From Pseudomonas neustonica (lineage in GTDB: Bacteria > Pseudomonadota > Gammaproteobacteria > Pseudomonadales > Pseudomonadaceae), in assembly GCF_003797945.1 (NCBI RefSeq), contig NZ_RKKU01000022.1, positions 1 through 64,000 of the forward strand: DNA of 64,000 nucleotides. The letters are read 5' to 3'. Within the stretch, counting starts at the first letter, position 1. The number at the start of each line of letters is the position of its first letter. This document shows positions 35,284-45,327 of the stretch, piece after piece. Position numbers and translations under genes: made by a program. A model generated the notes under the pieces. It did not search any database and was not told the DNA's origin. It worked only from the letters and a program-made list of their open reading frames with translations.

Positions 35284-35300
35284 TCTCAAGGAACCCTCTT

Positions 35301-36785
35301 ATGCACTTACGCTCCCCGAATCAGGGTTTTCTCATCTTGTTGAGTGTGACCTTTGCTCTCCTATTTGATACTGGTGTTGCAACGGCACGTGATGTTGGCT
35401 CGCTGGAAGCTCTGAACGAGCTTGAGCAGCAGGCACAATTGTCGACGCAACTGCTGAAGCTGGAGCAGGAGACGCAAATAGCAGAAATGCCGATGCCGGT
35501 TCCTGCTGGCAGTGCGAGGGTGGGTTTGCTCACCATGTACTCTGCTCAGCAGGGTAGCTGGCCGTTCGAGCCCTTCGTACACAACGGTCTCTTTCGTGCG
35601 ATAGCTGGTTATCAAAGCCACCATCCACGCGCATTGGTTATTCAGGGTGGCAGCATCACCTTACAGCAGCTCTTCACACGATTGGCTGATGAAAAAGTCA
35701 TTAGCCGACACAAGGACGGCTATTTACTGCGTTATCCGCTGATGATCGCACCCGACGCAGCGTTGTTGGTGCAGGATACGTCGCTCTATCTTTACGGGTA
35801 TTCGGGCACGGCGCTGATCAATCGTGGTTTGTTGAGTCTTAAAAATGCTCACATGGAAAGTTTCAGCGGCAATCTCGTGCAGTCTACCGACCGGCCTTAT
35901 CGCCCGTTTTTGATCAACTGGGCTGGCAGTAGTTTGCAAATACAAAGCTCGGAGCTGGTTGGGCTTGGTTATAACGAGAACCTGTCACGTGGTGTCACCA
36001 GTGCTCGGAGTTCGCAGCAGTCCGCCGCTGTAGCACCAGTGCACGTATTGATCAGCGACAGTACGTTTGAAGATATGTCTGTTGGTCTGGAGCTCAACCA
36101 TGCCCTGGTTCGAGTCAGTGACAGCCGTTTCAGCCAAATGCAGCAATACGCTATGGATCTGAGCGATTCCCGCGTATCACTTAGCCGCAACCGGGTTGAT
36201 GGTGTCCGTAACCTCAGCGGGATTCGGTTGAGTGGCAACACTGACGGGCGTATCGAGGGAAATCAGATTTTACGTGCTGACAAGAGTGCTATTGAGATAA
36301 CGGCATTACGTGGCAGTGTTATCGTGCGCAACAATCAGTTGGGCGCGGGAGCAGGCTATGGCGTGTTATTACGTGAACTGGGAGCAGATGCGCCCCTGTT
36401 GATCGCGGATAACTTCATAGGTAACACCAAGCTCAGCGCCATTGATGGCGCCAATGTGCACCAGCTCAGTATAACGGGCAACAGTATTACTGGTACGCCT
36501 GAATACGCCATCAGTCTGCGTAATGCCGTGCCGGCAGATGGGCCGGTCACTGTTACAGGTAATCACTTGTGGGGGGTCGGTAAGGCCATGATCCGGGTTC
36601 AGGGTATCCATTACGTTGTGCTGGGTGAAAACCAGTATCAGGGTAATCCCCTTTTGCAGAATCTGCTGATTGGTGACCTGCTGCCACATCAGGCGTCACT
36701 GCTGGAGATGACGTTGAACCGGGGGCAAACGGTCAGTCTGAAAATGGAGCATGTGACGCTGCTACCGTTACCTGCAGACGGCTGA
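35301..36785 (+). CDS. algG: AlgG-like parallel beta-helix protein lacking the DPHD epimerase motif
   Basis: A 494-residue secreted protein (signal peptide to about 29) with right-handed beta-helix repeats from about 200 to 445. Anchor blocks match P. aeruginosa AlgG (543 residues): RPFLINWAGSS against RPFLLTWGGS, a following GLGY, and STFEDMSVG against DFSDMWYG. Where AlgG has YGIDPHDRS this protein reads YAMDLSDSR (286-289 DLSD). The next strand reads IRLSGNTD in place of IIVSREVN, so the catalytic His and Arg are both gone. C5-epimerisation is unlikely. AlgG also protects and guides the chain through the periplasm, which could be the retained role. Its place as last gene is unusual. Confidence 0.85.
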   Translation: MHLRSPNQGFLILLSVTFALLFDTGVATARDVGSLEALNELEQQAQLSTQLLKLEQETQIAEMPMPVPAGSARVGLLTMYSAQQGSWPFEPFVHNGLFRAIAGYQSHHPRALVIQGGSITLQQLFTRLADEKVISRHKDGYLLRYPLMIAPDAALLVQDTSLYLYGYSGTALINRGLLSLKNAHMESFSGNLVQSTDRPYRPFLINWAGSSLQIQSSELVGLGYNENLSRGVTSARSSQQSAAVAPVHVLISDSTFEDMSVGLELNHALVRVSDSRFSQMQQYAMDLSDSRVSLSRNRVDGVRNLSGIRLSGNTDGRIEGNQILRADKSAIEITALRGSVIVRNNQLGAGAGYGVLLRELGADAPLLIADNFIGNTKLSAIDGANVHQLSITGNSITGTPEYAISLRNAVPADGPVTVTGNHLWGVGKAMIRVQGIHYVVLGENQYQGNPLLQNLLIGDLLPHQASLLEMTLNRGQTVSLKMEHVTLLPLPADG

Positions 36786-36964
36786 TACTGGGCCAGTAGT
36801 ACACAACGATGTTTTTATCCACTCAGGTGCGTGAATGTGCGCAGTTGCAGCTGTTTTCAAATAGACGAATTTATATTAACTTCTGCTTTAGTAAGCCCGC
36901 TTGGTATTGCACGCAAGGCATTACTGTTATATCAATATGGCATTGCTGCGATGGCGAGGGCACG

Positions 36965-38765
36965 ATGGTTTTAGCGCATTCGGAATATGTTGGCGCTCCT
37001 TTTCCAGAAGGGGAGCAGGAGAGACAGTTACGTGTTGACGAACTGTGCCTTACGAGCCACGGTCAAGACTCGGTTTTTGACAAATTGGTTGAGCTTACCG
37101 CTGAATGTCTCGACGCCCCGATAGCCTTGATATCGATTCTGGATAACCAGCGTCAGTGGTTTCTGGCCAGAGTCGGCCTTGGGGCGACTGAAACGCCCCG
37201 TAATCAATCCTTTTGTGCGTATGCAGTGCTGCATGCCATTGCAGGTTGCTGACGCTCTCAAGGACCCTCGCTTTGAAAACAATCCTCTGGTAACCGGCGA
37301 TCCACGTATCCGCTTTTATGCTGGTATGCCCTTGATAACCGAGGATGGTACCGGGCTGGGATCCTTGTGCGTTATAGACACTAAGCCCAGACCTGAGTTG
37401 AGCGCGTCTCAGCTATCCATATTGAAGCATCTTGCAGACTTGGTTATGGCGAGAATCATGTCCTTGCGTGAGAGAAGCTTTATCGATGCAACGACTGGGT
37501 TACTCAATAGCGAACGTCTGGCTAACGACGTTTTTCTGATGCAGGAGCGTACGGATTATGCCAACGTCATTCTGGTAGACGTGTTTGTGTTGTCTTACGT
37601 GAAAGATGTCGTCAAGGCACTTGGGTTTTCTTTCTTCAATCAGTTGATGGTTGAAACGACGCGCAGGCTTCAAGGTTTTTTACCTTCGGGCACCCATTTG
37701 TACAAGGCCAGCCAGACCCGGTTTGCGGTAATGATCGAAGATGCTGATGGTGACCTCTGCGAGTCGCTCAGCACAGGATTGCTCGAAGCGCTGCGCGACC
37801 CGATTCTCTGTGATGGCATACCTATTCAGACGCAGGCCGCTGTTGGCCTCTTGCCGCTGCATCCTGGCGTGGCTGATCACTCCAACTGGTTACGACTGGC
37901 TATCAGTGCCTCTGACTATGCACGTAGCCTCAGTGATAATTGGGCCTGGTTCAGACTTGAGCTGGACCGAGCGCATCAGCGTTCCTTCGCACTGCTGGGT
38001 GGTATTGCTTCGGCGCTTGCGGCCGATGATCAGTTTCGTCTGGAGTATCAACCAAAACTCAGTATGGTCGATGGCCGTTTAACCGGAGTTGAGGCGCTTC
38101 TGCGTTGGACTCACCCCGAATTGGGGCGAGTTGGTCCGGCAGAGTTTATTCCCTTGGCGGAAAAAACCGCTCTGGTTCATTCATTGTCGTTGTGGGTTAT
38201 GGAAGAGGCGTTGCGGCAGATTAGCGACTGGCGTTCACAAGGCCTGGAGTTAACGGTTTCCATCAATATTTCAGCCGGTGATCTGGAATCGCCGGTCTTC
38301 GTCGAGCGTTTACAGCAAGCCATGCAGCGTCTTGACGTTGCGCCGCAATGGCTTGAGTTGGAGTTTACCGAGAGCGTGCTGATCCGAAATCCAGGTGTGG
38401 TGAATAAGCAGCTGATGCGTCTTCGCGACATAGGGGTGAAAGTCGCGATAGACGACTTTGGTACCGGATATAGCAATTGGTCTTACTTGCGGCAAATAGA
38501 CGCTTCCGGGTTGAAGCTGGATAAGTCCTTTGTTGATGGGTTGCAGGCAAATACGGCAGATCGGCATATGGCCCAGACAATTATCGAATTGGCGCACAAG
38601 CTTGGTTTTCGCGTCATTGCTGAGGGCGTAGAGACGCAAGAGGATTACGATCTGCTTGCATCCTGGGGGTGTGATGAGGTGCAGGGCTACCTGATAGCCA
38701 AGCCGATGCCTCCCGAATCACTCTTTAACTGGCTTGCCCAGAGACCTGAGCTAACCGCTAACTGA
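36965..38765 (+). pseudogene. GAF-GGDEF(degenerate)-EAL c-di-GMP phosphodiesterase gene with a frameshift
   Basis: The first frame (36965-37252) encodes the start of a GAF domain up to RNQSFCAYAVLH. The homology continues in another frame at PLQVADALKDPRFENNPLVTG, so the break is near 37233-37238, probably a loss of about 5 nt. After GAF comes a degenerate GGDEF domain (TRFAVMI where GGDEF is expected). An EAL domain follows with GVEALLRW, NIS, ELEFTES, DDFGTGYSN, KLDKSFV and EGVET intact. An unbroken protein would hydrolyse c-di-GMP. The second frame could be expressed alone from an internal start. It lies 180 bp after algG in the same direction. A sequencing error cannot be excluded. Confidence 0.75.
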
Positions 38766-38855
38766 TCTGTAATGAGCAAGCCGCGCTGCATACGTGCACG
38801 GCTGCCTGCGGCGCGATGCCACAGGTAAATGCGTTTATTACACATTTTGTAACAT

Positions 38856-38874
38856 GTATGATTCTCATTCCGTA
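38856..38874. promoter_or_regulatory. Fur-box-like site before efeU
   Basis: The sequence atgattctcatt at 38858-38869 is the complement of AATGAGAATCAT, close to the core of Fur binding sites. It is about 35-50 bp before the efeU start. Fur repression would switch the iron-uptake operon on under iron limitation. Confidence 0.6.
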
Positions 38875-38906
38875 TCAGATTCCCTTTTCTGACAAGGTTG
38901 AGACTC

Positions 38907-39746
38907 ATGCTTGTTCCCTTTTTGATCATGCTGCGCGAAGGCCTTGAAGCGGCGCTGATTGTTGGCATTATTGCCAGTTATCTGCGCCAGACTGGCCGTG
39001 GCGCCTGGATGCCCGCTGTCTGGATAGGTATTTTCCTTGCCGCAAGCCTGGCCTTGTTTGTGGGCGCAGGATTGCAATTTGTCAGCGCCGAATTCCCGCA
39101 ACGCCAACAGGAAATGTTTGAGGCGGTGGTGGGGCTGATCGCGGTAGCGGTCTTGACCTGGATGGTGTTCTGGATGCGCCGCGCGGCCAAAGGTTTGCGC
39201 CGGGAGCTTACGGGCGCTTTGGATAGCGCTTTCGCCAGTGGCCACAGCCACACCTATGCACTGATTGCCATGGTGTTTCTTGCTGTTGCCCGCGAAGGGC
39301 TGGAATCGGTGTTTTTCCTGCTGGCCGTATTTCAGCAAAGCCAGGGCAGTGCGGCGCCCGTCGGCGCTTTGCTTGGCGTGGCCTGTTCGGTTGTCGCTGG
39401 CTGGGCTTTTTATCGCGGCAGTCTGCGTCTTAACCTCAAGCACTTCTTTCGTCTCACCGGTTTATTCATTCTGTTGGTTGCCGCTGGACTGCTCGCCGGT
39501 TCGGTGCGCGCTATGCATGAGGCTGGCTGGTGGAATCATGCCCAGCAAGTGCTGTTTGATCTTAATGCCTCGCTGCCGCTGGATACCCCGTTAGGCAGCG
39601 TCTTCGCTGGTGTATTTGGTTATCAGCCGGCACCCAGTCTGAGTGAAGTGGTGGCTTATGTGGGCTACCTGCTTTTCACCCTGTTGATCTTTTTTAGCCC
39701 TGATCGCCCTGCGGCTGTTGCTGCGCGGGTCGAGACGGCCAGCTAA
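38907..39746 (+). CDS. efeU: Ferrous iron permease EfeU (FTR1/OFeT family)
   Basis: A 279-residue membrane protein with seven helices. Two REGLE iron motifs are visible: REGLEAALIVG at residues 10-20 in helix 1 and REGLESVFF in helix 4. It transports iron across the inner membrane; in E. coli EfeU works with EfeO and EfeB. The ATG at 38907 is chosen since family members start M-x-VPFLIMLREGLEAA; a TTG nine nt upstream adds only three residues. efeO follows after 21 nt. Confidence 0.94.
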   Translation: MLVPFLIMLREGLEAALIVGIIASYLRQTGRGAWMPAVWIGIFLAASLALFVGAGLQFVSAEFPQRQQEMFEAVVGLIAVAVLTWMVFWMRRAAKGLRRELTGALDSAFASGHSHTYALIAMVFLAVAREGLESVFFLLAVFQQSQGSAAPVGALLGVACSVVAGWAFYRGSLRLNLKHFFRLTGLFILLVAAGLLAGSVRAMHEAGWWNHAQQVLFDLNASLPLDTPLGSVFAGVFGYQPAPSLSEVVAYVGYLLFTLLIFFSPDRPAAVAARVETAS

Positions 39747-39767
39747 CACCTGAAGTGAGCTTCTGCG

Positions 39768-40895
39768 ATGTCTGATTCGTCTTCACCGACGCCGTCCTCC
39801 GGGTTACTGCGTTTGGGTATGGCTCTGGCTGCCTTGTTGATGCTGGCCGCACTGGGTCTGTTCTATCTATCACTGGGCGATGCGCCCGCGTCAGATGCCG
39901 AGGGCACCAGCGTTACCATTACCGCCAGTGGCTGCGAGCCTAATGCACTCACGGTTCCTGCTGGGCGTCATCGGTTTACTGTCATCAACGAATCCGAGCG
40001 GGCAATCGAGTGGGAGATTCTGGATGGTGTGATGGTGCTGGAGGAGCGCGAGAATATTGCCCCTCAGTTGCATCAGCAGATCACGGCTAGCCTGCAGCCA
40101 GGTGAATATCAAATGACCTGCGGCTTGCTCAGCAATCCCCACGGCACACTGACCGTCACTGCGGTAGAGGGGCAGGCGAGTATACAAAGCGTATCGGCCA
40201 AAACCATGATCGGCCCACTGGCTGAGTACCGGGTCTATTTGATTCTGCAGGGGCGTGAGCTGCAAAAGAGTGCCGAGGCTTTGCAGCGCGCTATCGCTGA
40301 TGACGATTTGGCGGCCGCGCAGCAAGCCTTTGTGCAAGCGCGCCTGGTTGATCAGCGCATGGCGTTGGCGGCGGGTATGTTCAGCGATCTGGACCAGCGC
40401 CTGAACGCTCGCGCCGACTACTTCGCCGAGCGTGAGCAAGACCCGGACTTTGTCGGCTTTCATCGGCTGGCTGAGGGCCTTTTTGTTGCCCGTAGTACTG
40501 CTGATTTGGCGCCAGTAGCCAAGCAACTCAGCGCCGACGTGGCGTTGCTGACAGCGCGTTTGCAACGTGATGGTGTACCTGCCTCACAGTTGACCAAAGG
40601 TTCGGCTCGTGTGCTGCGAGCCTGGCATGACTATCAGCAATCGCAGCCGCAGTTGAATGCTCGTGAGCTGGCTGACTTGCGTGGTCTGCAGCAAGGCGCA
40701 GGCAAGGTGGTTTCCTTGCTTTCACCCTTGCTGCAGGGGCAGCCGCAACTGGCTGAGGCGTTGCAACAGAGTAGCGATGGCCTGGCGCAAACGCTGCAGG
40801 AGGCTGAACCTGATCGTGTCCTTTTGTTGCAGCAGACCGAGCAGTTGACCAGCGCGCTGGCACAGGCCAATGAACAGCTGACCCCAGCGTATTAA
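39768..40895 (+). CDS. efeO: EfeO-type iron-uptake protein (cupredoxin plus M75 domain)
   Basis: A 375-residue periplasmic protein anchored by an N-terminal helix (13-36). A cupredoxin-like domain (about 47-135, with [18 protein letters not shown] and MTCGLL) is followed by an imelysin-like M75 domain containing the HxxE motif, HRLAE from His232. EfeO is thought to bind iron (and possibly copper) and pass it to EfeU. The second protein of this family in the operon (42294) has only the M75 part. Gaps of 21 and 31 nt on either side support one operon. Confidence 0.92.
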   Translation: MSDSSSPTPSSGLLRLGMALAALLMLAALGLFYLSLGDAPASDAEGTSVTITASGCEPNALTVPAGRHRFTVINESERAIEWEILDGVMVLEERENIAPQLHQQITASLQPGEYQMTCGLLSNPHGTLTVTAVEGQASIQSVSAKTMIGPLAEYRVYLILQGRELQKSAEALQRAIADDDLAAAQQAFVQARLVDQRMALAAGMFSDLDQRLNARADYFAEREQDPDFVGFHRLAEGLFVARSTADLAPVAKQLSADVALLTARLQRDGVPASQLTKGSARVLRAWHDYQQSQPQLNARELADLRGLQQGAGKVVSLLSPLLQGQPQLAEALQQSSDGLAQTLQEAEPDRVLLLQQTEQLTSALAQANEQLTPAY

Positions 40896-40926
40896 GTGCA
40901 CAAAGTTACTACACAGGTTTACAGCG

Positions 40927-42231
40927 ATGAGTGAACACGATGATCTGTCTTTTGGTTGCCCTTTTGCCCGTCTGAATCGCCGGCGTTTTCTGCAGGGGCT
41001 GGGCGTTGCCAGTTTGGGGGCCGCCGCCGCGGGCTTGAGCGGGCCAGCAGTTGCCAGCCAGCAGAGCGGGGAGGCAGAGGTGACAGACGCGCCTACCAGC
41101 GCGGTTACCGAGCAGTCCCATCCCTTCCACGGAGCGCATCAACAGGGTATCACTACGCCGCGTCCGGCAGTGGGTATGTTGGTCGCCTTTGATGTGTTGG
41201 CGCCGGGCCGTGCCGGCCTTGAGCGCCTGCTGCGCACCTTGACCGAACGCATTGCCTTTCTCACTAGTGGCGGCACCTATGAGCAGCGCGACCAACGGTT
41301 CCCGCCGGTCGACTCCGGTATTCTCGGCCCCACTATCGCGCCGGATGCGTTGACGATTACGCTGTCTGTAGGCGAGTCCTTATTTGATGGCCGCTTCGGC
41401 TTGGCGGCGGCAAAACCGCGCCACTTGCAGCGCATGACCTCGTTCAGCAATGACGCGCTGGATGCGGCGCGCTGTCATGGTGATCTATCGCTGCAGTTCT
41501 GTGCCAACACCGAGGGCACCACTATTCATGCGCTGCGTGACATCATCAAAAATACACCCGGTTTGCTCATGGTGCGCTGGAAGCAGGAGGGCACGGTGCC
41601 GGTGATGGCGCCGCATGCCGATGGCTCCACCGAAAGTGCACGTAACTATTTGGGCTTTCGTGATGGTACTGCCAATCCGCAGGCCGATAACCGCAAGCTT
41701 ATGCAGCGGGTGGTCTGGGTCGATGACGCCAACGGCGAGCCACGGTGGGCAGAGGGTGGTAGCTATCAGGCCGTGCGTATTATCCGCAACTTTGTTGAAC
41801 GCTGGGATCGTACGCCCCTGCAGGAGCAGCAGGCGATATTCGGTCGTCAGCGCCAGAGCGGCGCGCCGCTATCCGGTGGCGTCGAGCACGATGAGCCGCA
41901 GTACAGTGGCGATCCCAAGGGTGAGATTACGGCGCTGGATTCGCATATTCGTCTGGCTAATCCGCGTACCGCTGAGAGCCAGCGCAATCTGATTCTGCGC
42001 CGTCCGTTCAACTACTCCAACGGTGTGGAAGCCAACGGTCAATTGGACATGGGATTGCTGTTTATTGCCTATCAGGCAGACCTGGATGCCGGTTTTATCA
42101 CGGTGCAGAAACGTCTGGATGGTGAGCCGCTGGAGGAATATATCAAGCCCGTTGGTGGGGGCTATTTCTTTACTCTGCCGGGCATAGAAGAAGGGGATTT
42201 TCTGGGTAGCAGCATGCTGGCTGCAAGCTAG
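40927..42231 (+). CDS. efeB: Deferrochelatase/DyP-type peroxidase EfeB, Tat-exported
   Basis: A 434-residue dye-decolourising peroxidase. The N-terminus has a twin-arginine signal ([21 protein letters not shown], residues 17-37). The DyP motif GFRDGTANP carries the distal aspartate, and SHIRLANPR the heme-ligand histidine. EfeB works in the periplasm, oxidising ferrous iron or acting on heme in EfeUOB systems. The order U-O-B is the E. coli one. The gene is followed after 62 nt by a second M75 protein. Confidence 0.94.
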   Translation: MSEHDDLSFGCPFARLNRRRFLQGLGVASLGAAAAGLSGPAVASQQSGEAEVTDAPTSAVTEQSHPFHGAHQQGITTPRPAVGMLVAFDVLAPGRAGLERLLRTLTERIAFLTSGGTYEQRDQRFPPVDSGILGPTIAPDALTITLSVGESLFDGRFGLAAAKPRHLQRMTSFSNDALDAARCHGDLSLQFCANTEGTTIHALRDIIKNTPGLLMVRWKQEGTVPVMAPHADGSTESARNYLGFRDGTANPQADNRKLMQRVVWVDDANGEPRWAEGGSYQAVRIIRNFVERWDRTPLQEQQAIFGRQRQSGAPLSGGVEHDEPQYSGDPKGEITALDSHIRLANPRTAESQRNLILRRPFNYSNGVEANGQLDMGLLFIAYQADLDAGFITVQKRLDGEPLEEYIKPVGGGYFFTLPGIEEGDFLGSSMLAAS

Positions 42232-42293
42232 CCATGGGCACCCACCCTTGCTATTCGTAGATTGGTTAAACCCCTATTTGCTGGAGATGTTTG

Positions 42294-43136
42294 ATGTCAT
42301 TACCACGCTCGCTTTTTTTTGCTGCTAGTGCGTTCGGTCTGATTGGATTGAATGTGTCGGCGCATGCCGCGGTTGCGCCACAGGACCTGGTCGCACCGAT
42401 CACCGACTACAAGCTTTATGTGCTGGATAACCTTGAGCAATTTACGGCGCATAGCCGCGAGTTCACTGAGGCCATCAAGGCGGGTGAGCTTGCAAAGGCG
42501 CAATCACTGTACGCGCCTACGCGCGTCTACTATGAGCGTATTGAGCCGATTGCCGAGTTGTTTGCCGATCTGGATGCCAGTATTGATGCGCGTGAAGACG
42601 ATTATGAAAACGGCGTGCAAGATGCTGACTTCACCGGCTTTCATCGTCTGGAATATGGCTTGTTCAAGCAAGAGTCTACGGATGGCATGGCACCTTTTGC
42701 CGAGCGTCTGATGTCGGACGTTGAGGATCTCGAACAACGTGTGCAAGAGCTGACCTTCCCACCGGAAAAAGTCGTTGGCGGTGCGGCTGCGCTGATGGAA
42801 GAGGTGGCGGCGACCAAGGTGTCCGGTGAAGAGGACCGTTACAGTCGAACCGATCTCTGGGACTTTCAGGGTAATGTGGACGGCGCCAAGAAAATCTTTG
42901 AGCTGGTCAAACCGTTGGCGGCACAAGAAGACCCTGCGTTCGTCGAGCGCATAGAGCAGAACTTCAGCTCCATGGAGGCAACGCTGTCGCACTATTACGT
43001 GGAAGAGGGCAATGTTGCGAGTGGTTTTGTCACCTATGACAAGGTCAGCGATGCCGACCGTCGGGCGCTGGTTGGCCCGGTGACTGTGCTGGCCGAAGAA
43101 CTATCGACCTTGCGTGGTCTGCTCGGTCTCAACTGA
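42294..43136 (+). CDS. efeM: Second M75 (imelysin-like) iron protein, EfeM type
   Basis: A 280-residue periplasmic protein with a signal peptide ending near VSAHAAVAP and a single M75 domain: APITDYKLYVLDNLEQF, a helical bundle, and HRLEYGLF with the HxxE metal motif from His117. It lacks the cupredoxin domain of EfeO, as EfeM proteins of Pseudomonas do. It probably binds iron for EfeU. GGAG lies 8 nt before the ATG at 42294. As fourth gene of the operon it duplicates the EfeO function in a metal-binding form of a different kind. Confidence 0.88.
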   Translation: MSLPRSLFFAASAFGLIGLNVSAHAAVAPQDLVAPITDYKLYVLDNLEQFTAHSREFTEAIKAGELAKAQSLYAPTRVYYERIEPIAELFADLDASIDAREDDYENGVQDADFTGFHRLEYGLFKQESTDGMAPFAERLMSDVEDLEQRVQELTFPPEKVVGGAAALMEEVAATKVSGEEDRYSRTDLWDFQGNVDGAKKIFELVKPLAAQEDPAFVERIEQNFSSMEATLSHYYVEEGNVASGFVTYDKVSDADRRALVGPVTVLAEELSTLRGLLGLN

Positions 43137-43147
43137 TTGTTGATGAT

Positions 43148-43188
43148 GCAGCACTGCGCACTTGCCGTCAGCAAGCGCGCAGTACTGC
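43148..43188. terminator. Hairpin between efeM and glpK (convergent genes)
   Basis: A long interrupted stem (gcagcactgcgc with gcgcagtactgc, one mismatch, plus inner cttgc/gcaag) fills the 59-bp gap between the converging genes. No T-run is seen, but the position suits a bidirectional terminator. Confidence 0.6.
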
Positions 43189-43195
43189 TCAAGCC

Positions 43196-44677
43196 TCAGT
43201 CGCGCACGCGGCGAATGGCATCCAGCCAACCTTCATACAGTTTGTCCCGTTTGTCTTCGCTCATCTGCGGGCTGAACGTGCGCTCGCAGGCCCAGTGCCG
43301 GGCAATGTGTTCCAGACTGTCAAAAATCCCCAGCTGCAACCCTGCCAGATAGGCTGCGCCCAATGCGGTGGTTTCGGTGACTTCCGGGCGGTCAACGGTG
43401 ACGCCAAGAATGTTCGCCAGCTCCTGTACCACCCAATTATTGATCACCATACCGCCATCGACACGCAGGGCTGCGGTGCTGTGGGCGCCGTCGGCGGTCA
43501 TGGCATCGAGCAGGTCGCGGGTCTGGAAGCAGACCGACTGCAGACCGGCGGTGACGATTTGCGCAATACCGGTATCGCGCGTCAGACCAAAGATCGCGCC
43601 CCGAGCGCTCGGGTCCCAATAGGGGGCGCCCAGGCCGGTAAAGGCGGGAACCAGGTAGACGTCAGTGGCGCCGCCTGCTTCGCGCGCCAAAGCCTCGGTT
43701 TCGCCAGCGTTTTGAATTAGCTTAAGGCCATCGCGCAACCACTGTATTGCTGCGCCAGCGACAAAGATGCTGCCTTCCAGCGCATAGGTGGTTTTGCCCT
43801 TTAGCCGGTAGCCGACGGTAGTTAGTAGTCGGTTGCTTGAGCGCACCGGTTCGCTCCCGGTGTTCATTACCATGAAGCAGCCGGTGCCATAGGTGCTCTT
43901 GACCATACCGGGCGTGAAACAGGCCTGGCCGATGAGTGCAGCCTGCTGGTCGCCAGCGATACCGCAGACCGGAATGCTGGCGCCGAGCAGGGCGGCATCG
44001 GTGTTGCCAAACTCGGCGGCGCTGTCCATTACTTCGGGCAAGAGACTGGCTGGAATATCGAGCAGCGCCAGAAGCTCCTCGTCCCAGCACTGTTGATGGA
44101 TATTGAACAGCATGGTGCGCGAGGCGTTGGTGGCGTCGGTGCGATGCACCTTGCCGCCGGACAGGCGCCAGAGCAGAAAGCTATCAACGGTGCCGAAGCG
44201 CAGCTCGCCGCGCTCAGCGCGTTCGCGTGCACCCTCGACGTTTTCCAGCAGCCAGCGTAGCTTGGTGGCAGAGAAGTACGGGTCAATCAGCAGCCCGGTG
44301 CGCTCTGTGACCTTTTCTTCATGGCCTGCGGCTTTGAGCTCTGCGCAGAAATCCGCTGTACGACGGTCCTGCCAGACGATCGCCCGGTGCAACAGCTCAC
44401 CGCTTTCAGCATCCCAGAGCAGGGTGGTTTCGCGCTGGTTGGTGATGCCGATACCAGCTACCTCTGAGGCACTGATGCCCGCTTTTTCCAGCACTTCACG
44501 GCAAACGGCCAGGGTGCTGTTCCAGATGTCTTCGCCATCATGCTCGACCCAGCCGTCCTGCGGAAAATGCTGCGCGAACTCCTGCTGTGCGGTGAACTCA
44601 GGCTTGCCTTCGGCAGAAAAAAGTATGGCGCGGCTGCTGGTGGTGCCCTGGTCTATGGCAAGAATGGGTTTGCCCAT
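43196..44677 (-). CDS. glpK: Glycerol kinase GlpK
   Basis: A 493-residue FGGY-family kinase. It opens [18 protein letters not shown] (phosphate loop) and contains [35 protein letters not shown] and the C-terminal [12 protein letters not shown], as in all bacterial glycerol kinases. It phosphorylates glycerol with ATP; GlpD (45328) then oxidises the product. In P. aeruginosa the gene follows glpF; no glpF or glpR is present in this window, and ybaK and glpD are the neighbours. The ATG is followed by normal homology. Confidence 0.95.
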   Translation of the reverse strand: MGKPILAIDQGTTSSRAILFSAEGKPEFTAQQEFAQHFPQDGWVEHDGEDIWNSTLAVCREVLEKAGISASEVAGIGITNQRETTLLWDAESGELLHRAIVWQDRRTADFCAELKAAGHEEKVTERTGLLIDPYFSATKLRWLLENVEGARERAERGELRFGTVDSFLLWRLSGGKVHRTDATNASRTMLFNIHQQCWDEELLALLDIPASLLPEVMDSAAEFGNTDAALLGASIPVCGIAGDQQAALIGQACFTPGMVKSTYGTGCFMVMNTGSEPVRSSNRLLTTVGYRLKGKTTYALEGSIFVAGAAIQWLRDGLKLIQNAGETEALAREAGGATDVYLVPAFTGLGAPYWDPSARGAIFGLTRDTGIAQIVTAGLQSVCFQTRDLLDAMTADGAHSTAALRVDGGMVINNWVVQELANILGVTVDRPEVTETTALGAAYLAGLQLGIFDSLEHIARHWACERTFSPQMSEDKRDKLYEGWLDAIRRVRD

Positions 44678-44716
44678 GGCGCGGAAATCCTTCGGTTGTC
44701 GTTCTTGTTTGAGCGC

Positions 44717-45187
44717 TTAGTCGCGGCAGAGTTCGCAAAGATGTGCGCTGGTATGCTGGCGCAGGTCATCGGCGCTCAGTTCTATTTCCAGTCCCCGACG
44801 ACCGCCGCTGATGTATACAGTAGGCCAGTTTGTGGCGCTGGCATCAATGAAGGTACGCAGACGCTTTTTTTGGCCGAGTGGACTAATGCCCCCAACCAGG
44901 TAACCCGTACTGCGTTGAGCGGCGCCGGGATCGGCCATAGCCGTTTTTTTTACCTTGGCCGCTGTGGCCAACGCCTTGAGGTTAAGTTTGTCGGTCACCG
45001 GCACAACCGCGACCAGCAGCTCGCCGTTTTCAGTGGTTGCCAGCAGGGTTTTGTAGACGCGGCCGTGGGCCAGCCCCAGTTTGTCTGCCGCTTCGGTGCC
45101 GTAGGATTCAGCCTGTGGGTCGTGAGTGTAGCGATGCAGCTGATAGCTGACGCCTGCCTTATCGAGTAGTTTGGTCGCTGGGGTCAT
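44717..45187 (-). CDS. ybaK: Cys-tRNA(Pro)/Cys-tRNA(Cys) deacylase YbaK
   Basis: A 156-residue YbaK/EbsC protein: TPATKLLDKAGVSYQLHRYTHD at the start, GRVYKTLLA with the catalytic lysine, and VGGISPLGQKKRLRTFID. It hydrolyses Cys mischarged onto tRNA(Pro) in the cytosol, in complex with prolyl-tRNA synthetase. It lies 39 nt upstream of glpK on the same strand and diverges from glpD, leaving a 140-bp divergent promoter region in which I recognise no GlpR site. Cotranscription with glpK is possible but functionally unrelated. Confidence 0.93.
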   Translation of the reverse strand: MTPATKLLDKAGVSYQLHRYTHDPQAESYGTEAADKLGLAHGRVYKTLLATTENGELLVAVVPVTDKLNLKALATAAKVKKTAMADPGAAQRSTGYLVGGISPLGQKKRLRTFIDASATNWPTVYISGGRRGLEIELSADDLRQHTSAHLCELCRD

Positions 45188-45327
45188 GTCGTTTCAACTG
45201 GATATATCAAGCTACAGATTAAACGTCTGTGAGCGCATGGCCAAGTAGCACCTGTGGTCCTTGCGGGCCGGGCAGCGACGTTGTACAACAAGTGGGCGCA
45301 TGGTTGCGCAGGTTTTCGGAGATGTTG

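Noticed and set aside
38097-38765. Treating the EAL half as a separate intact gene
   Set aside because: The domain order and GAF continuity across 37235 indicate a single broken gene, though internal initiation cannot be excluded.
45229-45327. Longer glpD start
   Set aside because: The added residues lack homology; GGAG lies just before the ATG at 45328.
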